DNA of 36,132 nucleotides from assembly GCA_028286405.1 (NCBI GenBank), contig JAQBRP010000020.1, forward strand, positions 1 through 36,132, written 5' to 3'. Shown piece after piece: positions 13,920 to 22,010 of this stretch (its first letter is position 1; each line of letters starts with the position of its first letter). This DNA is from Candidatus Saccharimonadota bacterium. GTDB lineage: Bacteria > Patescibacteriota > Saccharimonadia > Saccharimonadales > UBA4665. Under the pieces are notes generated by a model. The model was not told where the DNA came from. It made no database searches and worked only from the letters and a program-made list of their open reading frames with translations. Made by a program: the position numbers and the translations under genes.

Positions 13920-15401
13920 GTGGGTATTTGGGGCTACCGTTTTCGGCGCACCACGCTTATTCTGTGGTTGTGTTTTGGGGTGTTAGTTGGATTATGCGCT
14001 GGCTACTTTGATTACACCTTGCAGCCAGTCGGCATCTGGGTTACCGTTTGTCTGCTAGTAATAACAGGAGTACGGTTTCGCCTTGCCGGGCTTGTAGCAG
14101 TGGCGGTACTGGGCTTTGCACTGGGCTCGTGGCGCGGCGCGGTCCTAGCCGAACGGCTGACAGGCTACGCGCCACTCATCGACAACAAGGTCACGCTGCA
14201 GGCCCAGGCCAATGAAGACGCCGTGTACGGTAAAAACGGCCAGCTGACGTTTGTGGCCGTCGACATTACCAACCCAGAAACGGGTGAGCATATGCCCGGC
14301 CAAGTATGGGTAAGTGGCTACGGACCAACCGGTATTTATCAAGACGATGAATTAATTATTGCAGGCAAGCTACGCGAGGGCATTGGTTCGTACCAAGGCT
14401 TCATGAGTTTTGCCGAACTAGAACTAGTCAAACATCACCCGACGCCGATTGCTAATTTACGCCGCATGTTTGGTGCTGGCATGTTGAGCGGGCTGCCAGA
14501 ACCGCTAGCATCATTTTCGATGGGGCTGCTGATTGGTCAGCGGGCGACGCTGCCAGAAAGTGTTAAAGACAATCTGCAAAAGGTTAGCTTAACGCATATC
14601 ATTGCCGTATCAGGTGCCAACTTGACGATTATGCTCGACGCCAGTCGACGGCTGCTGGGCAAAAGCTCTAAGCGATTATCAACCGGCTTAACGCTGGGCC
14701 TAATGGCCGTGTTTGTGCTGATGACTGGCGGTAGCGCCAGCATTGTGCGAGCGGCCTTCGTGAGTTCTTTAAGTATCGCTGCTGCTTATTACGGCCACCG
14801 AACTCGGCCACTGCTTATCATTACTATGGTGGCTGCCATCACAGCTTTTATAAATCCGATTTACATTTGGAGTGACGCCAGTTGGTATTTAAGTTTTTTG
14901 GCGTTCTTTGGTGTGCTGATGGTTTCGCCACTATTACAAAACCGACTACCAGCAATTTTTGGGCGCAATATCATTTTAGCCATTGCGCTAGAAAGTTTGT
15001 GTGCCGAAATTATGTCGGTGCCGTATATTTTGTATACCTTTGGGCAAATGTCGTTCGTGGGATTGCTGGCCAACGTGTTGGTCGTCAGCATGATTCCCTA
15101 CGCCATGTTGTTTGGTTTATTCGCAGGACTAGCCGGTACATTTTTGTTTTCGTGGTGTGGTTGGTTCACCTGGCCCGCCAAGTATTTGCTGCTGTACATG
15201 CTCGACACGGCCCAGATTTTAGCCAGCTGGCCGCACATCTTTATTGACGGCATTTGGCTGGAGCTACCGGGCTTGGCACTACTATATGGCACCATCGCTG
15301 TCATGGTCGGCTTGCTGAGCTTTAAAGACCGTCACAAAAGTGCTATAATAACAGATAACAAAGCAATTAATCCCTACAAAAAACTCGGAAGGATGAGCTG
15401 A
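13920..15401 (+). CDS. comEC: ComEC/Rec2 competence DNA channel
   Basis: ComEC forms the inner-membrane channel for single-stranded DNA in natural transformation. This 493-aa protein has an N-terminal membrane part and extracellular OB-like segment (DUF4131 type, about residues 60-175), then the competence domain with the conserved VSGANLTIMLDASRR (near 228-245) and many transmembrane helices to about 465. The C-terminal metallo-beta-lactamase domain of many ComEC proteins is absent, giving a shorter form. The GTG start at 13920 follows TACACT (13908-13913) by six bases, a leaderless arrangement. The stop overlaps the yebC ATG by one base. Together with the pilus locus and recA it supports DNA uptake. 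Confidence 0.92.
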   Translation: MGIWGYRFRRTTLILWLCFGVLVGLCAGYFDYTLQPVGIWVTVCLLVITGVRFRLAGLVAVAVLGFALGSWRGAVLAERLTGYAPLIDNKVTLQAQANEDAVYGKNGQLTFVAVDITNPETGEHMPGQVWVSGYGPTGIYQDDELIIAGKLREGIGSYQGFMSFAELELVKHHPTPIANLRRMFGAGMLSGLPEPLASFSMGLLIGQRATLPESVKDNLQKVSLTHIIAVSGANLTIMLDASRRLLGKSSKRLSTGLTLGLMAVFVLMTGGSASIVRAAFVSSLSIAAAYYGHRTRPLLIITMVAAITAFINPIYIWSDASWYLSFLAFFGVLMVSPLLQNRLPAIFGRNIILAIALESLCAEIMSVPYILYTFGQMSFVGLLANVLVVSMIPYAMLFGLFAGLAGTFLFSWCGWFTWPAKYLLLYMLDTAQILASWPHIFIDGIWLELPGLALLYGTIAVMVGLLSFKDRHKSAIITDNKAINPYKKLGRMS

Positions 15402-16129
15402 TGAGCGGACACAGTAAATGGTCAACAATCAAACGCCAAAAGGGCGCTAAAGATGCGGCTCGTGGTGCCGTATTTACCAAACTGGGCAACATGATTGCCA
15501 TGGCTGCCCGCAGCGGTACCGATCCCGAAACAAACTTCACCTTGCGCTTAGCCATCGATAAAGCCAAAGCCGCCAACATGCCGTCGGCCAACATTCAACG
15601 GGCCATTGACCGTATTAAAGACAAGTCAGCCGCCCAGCTAAACGAGGTCTTGTACGAAGGCTACGGCCCCGGTGGCACCGCTATTTTAGTAGAATGCGCC
15701 ACTGATAATACCAACCGTACCTACCCCGAAGTGCGCTTAGCTTTTAGTAAGCACGGCGGCAATATCGCCGAAAAAGGTAGCGTGGTGTTCCAGTTTGACC
15801 ACAAGGGCATGATCCGCGTCAAAGGTTCTGGCGACGACATTCTGCTGGTCGCCTTAGATGCCGGTGCCGAAGATGTGCAAGACGAAGATGGCGAATCGGT
15901 TATTTACACCGTTAACACCGACCTGGCCAAGGTGCGCGATGCCCTGCGCGAAGGCGGCTTAGAAGTACTGGAAGCAGAGTTAACGTACGTACCGAATAAT
16001 ACGGTTGAGGTTAGCGACGCGGCAACTGCTGGCAAAATCCTTCGCCTGATGGACGCCCTCGACGACATTGACGACGTCACCAACACGCATGTAAACTTCG
16101 ATATTCCCGAAGCACTGGTGGAGGCTTAG
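15401..16129 (+). CDS. yebC: YebC/PmpR family protein
   Basis: This 242-aa protein has the full family pattern, from MSGHSKWSTIKRQKGAKDAARG at the start through FTLRLAIDKAKAANMPSANIQRAIDR and YEGYGPGGTA to the C-terminal HVNFDIPEA-type tail. YebC proteins act as regulators or as factors relieving ribosome stalling at proline-rich motifs, depending on the subfamily. Its ATG overlaps the comEC stop (TGATG) and GGAAGGA lies upstream at about 15386. It is next to the ruvCAB block, the usual context for yebC-ruvC. The subfamily role cannot be chosen from sequence. Confidence 0.97.
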   Translation: MSGHSKWSTIKRQKGAKDAARGAVFTKLGNMIAMAARSGTDPETNFTLRLAIDKAKAANMPSANIQRAIDRIKDKSAAQLNEVLYEGYGPGGTAILVECATDNTNRTYPEVRLAFSKHGGNIAEKGSVVFQFDHKGMIRVKGSGDDILLVALDAGAEDVQDEDGESVIYTVNTDLAKVRDALREGGLEVLEAELTYVPNNTVEVSDAATAGKILRLMDALDDIDDVTNTHVNFDIPEALVEA

Positions 16130-16130
16130 C

Positions 16131-16640
16131 ATGGGCCGTCCCAATCTCGAAGAAGGCTTTAAGTTTTGGCGAGACGAAGTAGCTGAGCTAGAGCGCCCCG
16201 AAAAAGATATACCCTACATACCCGTAATTGCTCTGGCCGGTATATACGTAGCGCTTAACCGGGATCCACAAAAGCTTACATCGTATGATTGGCGACGTAC
16301 TGTTTTGACAAACGACGATGCTATGGCCGGCTTTCGACAGAGCTTGATAGATTTTTTTAGAGATCGCGTTGACGATGATTTCATGATATCTATTGATCAT
16401 AACGACCCAGGCCACAATACATCCATGCAAAGTCGCAACAAATACGACTCAGTTATTGATGGGCTACCAGATTCAGTGATCGCTCTCCCTGAAAACGAAA
16501 CGTTCCTAGCAGAATCACTGGGCTTAGCCCGACACGATGACGCAATTGAGCTTAATCCACTGCGACTATCGGTCCAAGGTATGTACGCCTTCGCCAGTCA
16601 TTATCCTCGTACGGCGGAATTTGTGGGTGAACAGGTATGA
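16131..16640 (+). CDS. Hypothetical protein between yebC and ruvC
   Basis: This 169-aa soluble protein is not recognised. It starts one base after the yebC stop and overlaps the ruvC start by four bases, so it is almost certainly translated as part of the operon. It is rich in Asp, Arg and Pro, with a central acidic, likely helical stretch and no signal or membrane segment. No nuclease or helicase motif is seen. A position locked between yebC and ruvC suggests a link to recombination or to translation control, but this is context only. Confidence 0.8.
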   Translation: MGRPNLEEGFKFWRDEVAELERPEKDIPYIPVIALAGIYVALNRDPQKLTSYDWRRTVLTNDDAMAGFRQSLIDFFRDRVDDDFMISIDHNDPGHNTSMQSRNKYDSVIDGLPDSVIALPENETFLAESLGLARHDDAIELNPLRLSVQGMYAFASHYPRTAEFVGEQV

Positions 16641-17107
16641 GAATCCTGGGCATCGACCCAGGCACCGGCATCCTCGGCTTTGGCATTATTGAAATCATTA
16701 AAAACCAACCGGTTCTAGTCGATGGCGGTGTGATCCGCACACCCGTAAAAGAAGATGATGCTGTTCGTTTACTAACGATTTACGATGAACTCAGCGAAAT
16801 TATTAAGCAAACCAAGCCCGACGTTATGTCGGTCGAAAAGTTGTTCTTTGCCCGTAACGTGACTACTGCTATGACGGTGGCCCAGGCACGGGGAGTGGTA
16901 TTACTCTGCGGCAAGCAAGCCGGACTGCCAATTTATGAATACACGCCAATGCAAATTAAGCAGGCGGTAACTGGCTACGGTAAGGCCGATAAAAAGCAAA
17001 TGCAAGAAATGGTGCGGGTCATTCTAAAGCTCAAAGAAATTCCCAAGCCCGATGATGCCGCCGACGCTCTAGCAGCAGCTATCACCTGCAGCATGGTTAT
17101 GAGATAA
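16637..17107 (+). CDS. ruvC: Holliday junction endonuclease RuvC
   Basis: RuvC cuts four-way junctions symmetrically as a dimer with the RuvAB complex. The 156-aa protein has the RNase H-like fold with the acidic residues Asp7 (GIDPGTGILGFG), Glu67 (SVEKLF) and Asp138/Asp141 (PDDAADALAAAI) in the expected order. Length is normal. It is coupled by a four-base overlap to the gene upstream and is followed by ruvA after seven bases. Between the two a -10-like GATAAT (17103-17108) ends six bases before the ruvA ATG. Confidence 0.97.
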   Translation: MRILGIDPGTGILGFGIIEIIKNQPVLVDGGVIRTPVKEDDAVRLLTIYDELSEIIKQTKPDVMSVEKLFFARNVTTAMTVAQARGVVLLCGKQAGLPIYEYTPMQIKQAVTGYGKADKKQMQEMVRVILKLKEIPKPDDAADALAAAITCSMVMR

Positions 17108-17114
17108 TTGCTCC

Positions 17115-17690
17115 ATGATTGCTACACTCGCAGGAACCGTCAGCGAAAAGTTTGAAGACTTAGTAGTGCTCGACGTGGCTGGCGTAGGCTATGGCCTACT
17201 GGTCACCCTCGATGACTACAGCAAGCTAGCCACTGGCCAGCCAGCCAAACTGTATGTGCACGAGCATATTCGCGAAGACTCTCACGACTTGTATGGTTTC
17301 GTAGCCCGCGATACGCAAAAATTATTCGAGCAACTGTTAAGCGTTAAAAATGTTGGCCCCAAGGTTGCTTTGGCGGTTTTGGGCATTGGCGCGTCGGCCA
17401 TCCTTCGCGGTGCCATTGCCGCTGGCGATGTAAAACTACTGCAAACTGCCAAAGGCGTTGGCAAGCGGGCCGCTGAGCAAATGGTGGTTGAACTGCGCGA
17501 TAAGGTCGGTTTAGTTGCGGGAGCGGACGCCGAGGGCCTAGTTACCCGCGGTGGCGTCAATACGGCCGACGAAGCGGTGCAGGGGCTTATGGCGCTTGGC
17601 TACAGTGACACCGACGCCCAGCGCGCCCTGCAAGATGTTGATCCATCGTTATCAACTGAAGAACGCATCAAGCTCGCCCTAAAAGCGTAG
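17115..17690 (+). CDS. ruvA: Holliday junction binding protein RuvA
   Basis: RuvA binds the junction as a tetramer and loads RuvB. The 191-aa protein has the N-terminal OB domain (MIATLAGTVSEKF and VLDVAGVGYGLLV), two helix-hairpin-helix motifs in the middle (SVKNVGPKVALAVLGI near 76-91 and TAKGVGKRAAEQMVVEL near 115-131), and a C-terminal RuvB-contacting domain with ALMALGYSDTDAQRAL-like helix. Length is normal. It probably belongs to the ruvC transcript but also has a possible leaderless start. Confidence 0.97.
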   Translation: MIATLAGTVSEKFEDLVVLDVAGVGYGLLVTLDDYSKLATGQPAKLYVHEHIREDSHDLYGFVARDTQKLFEQLLSVKNVGPKVALAVLGIGASAILRGAIAAGDVKLLQTAKGVGKRAAEQMVVELRDKVGLVAGADAEGLVTRGGVNTADEAVQGLMALGYSDTDAQRALQDVDPSLSTEERIKLALKA

Positions 17691-17749
17691 TTTAAATCAC
17701 GACTTTGCAGCATAAGCAATTTTGATGCCGACAGGGTATAATAAGGCTA

Positions 17750-18781
17750 ATGATTGATCGTATTGTTGACGCCGCTCTGCCACCCGAAGAACCACAAGAA
17801 GTTGAGCTAGAAGTTACGCTTCGTCCGCAAGACTTTGCCAGTTACATTGGCCAAGAGCGCTTAAAGCAAAATCTAAAGTTAGCCATTACAGCTGCTCAAA
17901 AGCGCGGTGAGCCAATCGATCATGTGCTACTATATGGCCCTCCTGGGCTTGGCAAGACAACCATGGCCTCGGTTATCGCCCATGAAATGGGTGCCCAGAT
18001 TCGCATTACTTCTGGCCCGGCCATTGAACGAGCCGGAGATTTGGCTAGTTTACTGACCAACTTACAGGACGGCGACATATTATTCATCGATGAAATTCAC
18101 CGCCTGAACCGCAACGTCGAAGAAGTGCTGTACAGCGCCATGGAAGACTTCAAGCTCGACATTATGCTGGGCAAAGGTCCGAGCGCCCGCAGCTTGCGAC
18201 TCGATTTACCCAAGTTTACGATTATTGGTGCCACCACGCGCGCCGGTGCTTTAGCTGGACCGCTGCGCGACCGTTTTGGGCATATTCACCGTCTAGAGTT
18301 TTACACCCCAGACGAAGTGCAACAGATCATACTGCGGGCCGCCGGCATACTTGACGTCAAAATTGATGCCCCTGCCGCCCAGGCCCTGGCTACTCGCGCT
18401 CGCTTAACGCCGCGCATTGCTAACCGCCTACTTAAGCGCGTTCGTGATTACGCCGACGTCAACGGTGACGGTATTATTGATACGAGCATTAGCACCCAGG
18501 CATTACAACTACTTGAAATTGACGAACTGGGGCTCGACCCAGCCGATCGTTTACTACTGCTAGCGATTATTGATAACTATGGTGGTGGGCCGGTTGGCGT
18601 CGAAACACTCGCTGCACTAACGGCCGAAGAACGTCAAACCATCGAGGACTTTATTGAGCCGTATTTACTACAGATTGGCCTGCTGGAGCGCACGCCGCGG
18701 GGTCGCAAAGTGACCGCTAAAACCTATCGTCATTTAGGACGGACGCCAGCAGCTGATGCGCCACAGTCGGCCCTGCTATAA
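17750..18781 (+). CDS. ruvB: Holliday junction ATPase RuvB
   Basis: RuvB is the hexameric AAA+ motor driving branch migration. The 343-aa protein has Walker A GPPGLGKT at residues 63-70, Walker B with IDEIHR, the sensor ATTRAG segment, the arginine-finger region (GPLRDRFG), and the C-terminal winged helix with [11 protein letters not shown] consensus -10, TATAAT (17737-17742), ends seven bases before the ATG, so this gene is predicted to have a separate leaderless mRNA 59 bases after ruvA. The stop overlaps the next ATG by one base. Confidence 0.98.
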   Translation: MIDRIVDAALPPEEPQEVELEVTLRPQDFASYIGQERLKQNLKLAITAAQKRGEPIDHVLLYGPPGLGKTTMASVIAHEMGAQIRITSGPAIERAGDLASLLTNLQDGDILFIDEIHRLNRNVEEVLYSAMEDFKLDIMLGKGPSARSLRLDLPKFTIIGATTRAGALAGPLRDRFGHIHRLEFYTPDEVQQIILRAAGILDVKIDAPAAQALATRARLTPRIANRLLKRVRDYADVNGDGIIDTSISTQALQLLEIDELGLDPADRLLLLAIIDNYGGGPVGVETLAALTAEERQTIEDFIEPYLLQIGLLERTPRGRKVTAKTYRHLGRTPAADAPQSALL

Positions 18782-19392
18782 TGAACCCCATGGAACCAAA
18801 CCAAGCACCCGAGCAGCCAGTTATCCATAACCCCCTCAGCGCCATGCGCCAAGATGAGGTCATTATTTTTGAAGTAAAGCGCCACCCTATTGGGCTGGTA
18901 TTCATGTACTTGTCGTTTGGCTTTATGCTAGTGCTGATTGGCGTGATTGCCATCATGGCACCGGACTTGTTGAGCAACTATGACACCAAGCTGGTGCGCC
19001 AAATCTCCCTGATTACTTTTCTAGTGTCATTTGTGTTTGCTGCCATCTTTACCTTTATTGGGCAGATTGTGTACAACGGCAACCGCTGGATTTTAACCAA
19101 CGATAGCTTAACCCAGGTATCGCAGCGCAGTCTGTTTGACCGGCAAAATAGTCAATTAAGTCTGGCTAACTTGGAAGACGTTACGGCGCACCAAGACGGC
19201 ATTTTGGCGCACATGTTTAACTTTGGCGTGCTTAAGGCCGAAACAGCCGGTGAGCGCAGCAAGTTCTCGATGTTGTACTGTCCGAACCCCAACGCCTACG
19301 CCCAAAAAATCCTGATGGCCCGCGAGGAATTTGAACAGAGCGGTGGCCACATGGGCAATAGCAACTCCGGCGTAAACGCCAACACCCAGTAG
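18781..19392 (+). CDS. Membrane protein with bacterial PH (DUF304-like) domain
   Basis: The product is 203 aa, with a disordered N-terminus, two membrane helices at about residues 34-58 and 70-97, then a pleckstrin-homology-like bPH2 domain (residues about 100-180, with WILTNDSLTQVSQRSLFDR and the LANLEDVTAHQ strand typical of the family), and an Asn-rich tail. Such proteins are membrane-bound with unknown role. The first ATG at 18781 overlaps the ruvB stop, but TATAAT at 18777-18782 ends seven bases before a second ATG at 18790, so a leaderless start giving a protein three residues shorter is equally likely. The 3' end is two bases from the convergent pilus locus. Confidence 0.82.
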   Translation: MNPMEPNQAPEQPVIHNPLSAMRQDEVIIFEVKRHPIGLVFMYLSFGFMLVLIGVIAIMAPDLLSNYDTKLVRQISLITFLVSFVFAAIFTFIGQIVYNGNRWILTNDSLTQVSQRSLFDRQNSQLSLANLEDVTAHQDGILAHMFNFGVLKAETAGERSKFSMLYCPNPNAYAQKILMAREEFEQSGGHMGNSNSGVNANTQ

Positions 19393-19394
19393 CT

Positions 19395-19679
19395 TTACTG
19401 GAAGGGGTTGGTTCGAGCGTCGTTAAACAATGCTTTGACGCTCACGCTGTTATCTTGCAGTTGCTGTAATTGCTTTACGACGGTCGGGTCGATGTGCGGT
19501 GTGGTCTTGGCAGTGGCTGTGTCTGGTGCCGGCTCAACATTAACCGCCTTGCTGGTCTGTAGCGCCAAATAGCCGTACAGCGCCAGTACGAAGGCTACAA
19601 ACAGCACAATACGGTAGCGCTTGAGTAGTTCGAGTTTGGCCAGGAGTAGTGTCGGTAATTCTTTAATGTCTAATTTCAT
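19395..19679 (-). CDS. Small pilus-locus membrane protein (PilP position)
   Basis: This 94-aa protein has one membrane helix (about residues 22-42) after a short basic N-terminus, then a periplasmic linker rich in Pro, Thr and Asp with a predicted helix (TVVKQLQQLQ) and the final segment ending NPFQ. It is the last gene of the pilM-pilN-pilO run and overlaps the preceding gene by four bases, the place of PilP in many type IV pilus loci. PilP itself is a lipoprotein with a beta domain, and neither a lipobox nor that domain is visible. It is therefore an analogous or lineage-specific component of the alignment complex; assignment by position only. Confidence 0.7.
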   Translation of the reverse strand: MKLDIKELPTLLLAKLELLKRYRIVLFVAFVLALYGYLALQTSKAVNVEPAPDTATAKTTPHIDPTVVKQLQQLQDNSVSVKALFNDARTNPFQ

Positions 19680-20293
19680 GATGGCTTTATATACGTACTA
19701 ATAATAAGCGTAAACACCAGGCGGTTGGCAGAATTGGCTTGTGGCTGAATGCTTAAACTGCTAACAGCAGCGGTGCGGCGATTGTTCTCGAGCCCGCGTA
19801 AAAAGGCGTCCAGCTGACTAAACGTTACCGTGTTATTGCCGTTGTTACCAATAGTAATTTGTAAATTGTACACACCAGGGATGTTCGTTACCGGGGTGAG
19901 CTGTGAAAGGTTCGGCTTGGCACTACCGGCTGCCGAGGGGGTACCTGAAGCGGTGGCACCCAGTGTGGAGCTGGGGAAGGTGATGCTGGTCAGCGAAATG
20001 TGGTTAGTGCTGGCAATGTTGGTAATTTCGCGAACAGCCTGGGCTTGGTCTTTGTCTTGCGGGACGATGGCTTTGGTAATTTTTTCGAGGTCGGCATAGC
20101 GCGCAATGTCACTTTTGGACTTAATAAGGCCTATCTGCTGGTCGGCAAGTTGTTGGGCTTGCGCTCGGTCGCTGGCTAGCTGCTGCGACTTAGTCTTAAG
20201 CATGCCGCTGACGCCATAGGTCGCCCCAACCAGTCCGACGAGTAAGGCGGCCAGCGTAACCAGGAGCAGTATGTTTAAGCGTTTGGCGGTCAT
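19676..20293 (-). CDS. pilO: Type IV pilus inner-membrane protein PilO-like
   Basis: PilO with PilN and PilM forms the alignment subcomplex that links the cytoplasmic motor to the outer parts of the pilus machine. This 205-aa protein has one N-terminal membrane helix (about residues 7-30), a coiled coil with Gln- and Lys-rich heptads (about 30-75), and a C-terminal ferredoxin-like part with ITSITFPSSTLG-type strands. Its Thr/Ser/Asn-rich stretch near the middle is low in complexity. Overlap by four bases with genes on both sides supports one operon. The family name follows topology and gene order, as sequence similarity in PilO is low. Confidence 0.8.
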   Translation of the reverse strand: MTAKRLNILLLVTLAALLVGLVGATYGVSGMLKTKSQQLASDRAQAQQLADQQIGLIKSKSDIARYADLEKITKAIVPQDKDQAQAVREITNIASTNHISLTSITFPSSTLGATASGTPSAAGSAKPNLSQLTPVTNIPGVYNLQITIGNNGNNTVTFSQLDAFLRGLENNRRTAAVSSLSIQPQANSANRLVFTLIISTYIKPS

Positions 20294-20895
20294 GACTTAA
20301 CCTGCTTCTGATTAATGAACAAGAACGGATTGTTCTGTCCAAACTGGGCACGAAGGGTAATTTTACAGGGGTAATTCGGGTTGGTCGCGCCAGCGGCGTC
20401 ACAAGTAATATTTTGGATGTCGGCTTTAGCAAAAATCTGATTGGTCGGATCGGCCAGGTTTACCTGTACCTGGGTGGCCACCGTGTAATTGGTGGCGTCA
20501 GCCGTTACATCGAGGGCGCTGCCGCCCGACACTTGGGCGATGTTTAGGCCTGTCAGATTAGCGCCATCGGGCAGGGCGGTGGCCATTTGCTTGAGTAGCT
20601 TAGAAAATAGTATTTCTTGGCTGAGTACCTTTTCGGCCAACTTAATACTATTACTAATGTCAGTGACCTTCTTGTTGGTCTGCTCGAGGTTGGCTTGTTG
20701 TAGCTCCTGTTGGGTGCTGGCAATTTGCTGTTCGGAAGTCAGCGTCGATTGGCGCAGCGTTAGCCAACCGTAGCAGCCAATCAAGCCAACACCAACCAGG
20801 CCGATCATTGCGGCAATAATCCAGTTAAGTAGGCTGACATTGTGCTGGGCGTAGCGATAGGACTGTTTGGTGGCTGGCGGTAGCAAGTTGATCAT
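20290..20895 (-). CDS. pilN: Type IV pilus assembly protein PilN-like
   Basis: PilN pairs with PilO and docks on PilM through its cytoplasmic N-terminus. The 201-aa protein begins MINLLPP, the conserved motif that inserts into the PilM groove, followed by a short polar region, a membrane helix at about 27-49, a coiled coil at about 50-95 and a C-terminal domain with a possible disulfide pair (Cys in ITCDAA and in YPCKI). Four-base overlaps occur with pilM and pilO. Length is typical. Confidence 0.9.
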   Translation of the reverse strand: MINLLPPATKQSYRYAQHNVSLLNWIIAAMIGLVGVGLIGCYGWLTLRQSTLTSEQQIASTQQELQQANLEQTNKKVTDISNSIKLAEKVLSQEILFSKLLKQMATALPDGANLTGLNIAQVSGGSALDVTADATNYTVATQVQVNLADPTNQIFAKADIQNITCDAAGATNPNYPCKITLRAQFGQNNPFLFINQKQVKS

Positions 20896-21971
20896 TTGAA
20901 CACTCCGGTTGGCGGGGCGAGACCTAGCCCAATAACGCCAGCGAACATAGGGCGGTCGTGAAGGCCGGGTGGCTGTAAGCCGTTTAGTTCAATGCTTTGC
21001 CAAGGGTCGAGGGAGCGCACGGCCAGGCGCAAATTACTGGTGAAGTAATCACTCAAACCTGGCACGTTAGCGCCGCCACCCAGCATAACAACTTGCTGAA
21101 TTGGCCGCTCAGAACCGTAGTGTTCGTCATGGTAGCGGACCAGGCGCTTAATTTCTTTAGTAATTTTTTGCAAAATTGGGTCTAAGGCTGCCTGAATTTC
21201 CGCTTGCCTGCGGCTGCGGCCCAAGCCGTATTTGGTTTTAATGATGTTGGCTTCGGCGCTGCTGACTTTGAGTCCCTTTTCGATGGCTTCATTAAATAAC
21301 TGACCACCACTATCGACGGTGCCGGTCGTGACCACGCCGCGGTCGTAAATGCTGATGTCGGCACTCAGCGATCCAAAATCGATGATCACACTGGCCACAT
21401 CGCTTTGATGATCGCGCGAAAATAGTCGTCCAATGGCGTTCATGGTCGACTCAATAAGCACGACTTCGATACCCATAATGGCACCCAGGTCGACGTAGGA
21501 GTCAACAATGGTACGGGGTACGGCCACGGCTAAAATTTCGGTGCCGGTTTTGGACTGTGACAGCACGGTGTAGTCCAGGTACAAATCGTCGAGCGAGAGT
21601 GGTATATATTGCTCGGCTTCCAGGCGGACGGCGTCGGCCAGTTCGTGCGGTTTTAGGGCCGGCAGTTGAATGGAACGGGCAAAGGTTCGGTACGACGGAA
21701 TGGTGAGCGCGGCACGACGACTGGTTATGCTGCCCACCAAGCCTTTGCCAAACAAGGTCTGGGCGGCCTCTGCAATAAGCTCGGGCTTAACTACAACGCC
21801 GTCTTGAATGGCAGCCGGGTCGAAACCGGCCGTACCGTAGCCGACAAGTGTGGGTTTGACTGCACTGTCATCCAGGCTTAACTGGACGGCTTTAAGCGAC
21901 CCTTTGCCAATATCGAGTCCGAATAGTGGCTTTGGCCGAAAGAAATATGGAGTTGTGTGTATGTTGCCCAT
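20892..21971 (-). CDS. pilM: Type IV pilus actin-like ATPase PilM
   Basis: PilM is a cytoplasmic actin-like protein that binds PilN and senses motor status. The 359-aa protein has the actin-like elements in order: FGLDIGKGSLKAVQL (phosphate-1), the central IIDFGSLSADISIYDRG (phosphate-2), and VMLGGGANVPGLSDYF near the C-terminus (adenosine motif). A hydrophobic patch from SIQLPALKPHELADAVRLEAEQYIP is the PilN-linked region common in the family. A weak promoter-like TATACT (21993-21998, minus) lies 21 bases upstream, with AAAAGG as a ribosome site. Confidence 0.95.
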   Translation of the reverse strand: MGNIHTTPYFFRPKPLFGLDIGKGSLKAVQLSLDDSAVKPTLVGYGTAGFDPAAIQDGVVVKPELIAEAAQTLFGKGLVGSITSRRAALTIPSYRTFARSIQLPALKPHELADAVRLEAEQYIPLSLDDLYLDYTVLSQSKTGTEILAVAVPRTIVDSYVDLGAIMGIEVVLIESTMNAIGRLFSRDHQSDVASVIIDFGSLSADISIYDRGVVTTGTVDSGGQLFNEAIEKGLKVSSAEANIIKTKYGLGRSRRQAEIQAALDPILQKITKEIKRLVRYHDEHYGSERPIQQVVMLGGGANVPGLSDYFTSNLRLAVRSLDPWQSIELNGLQPPGLHDRPMFAGVIGLGLAPPTGVFK

Positions 21972-22010
21972 CTAAGCATTAGCCTTTTGACCAGTATATC
22001 ATTTTCACCC

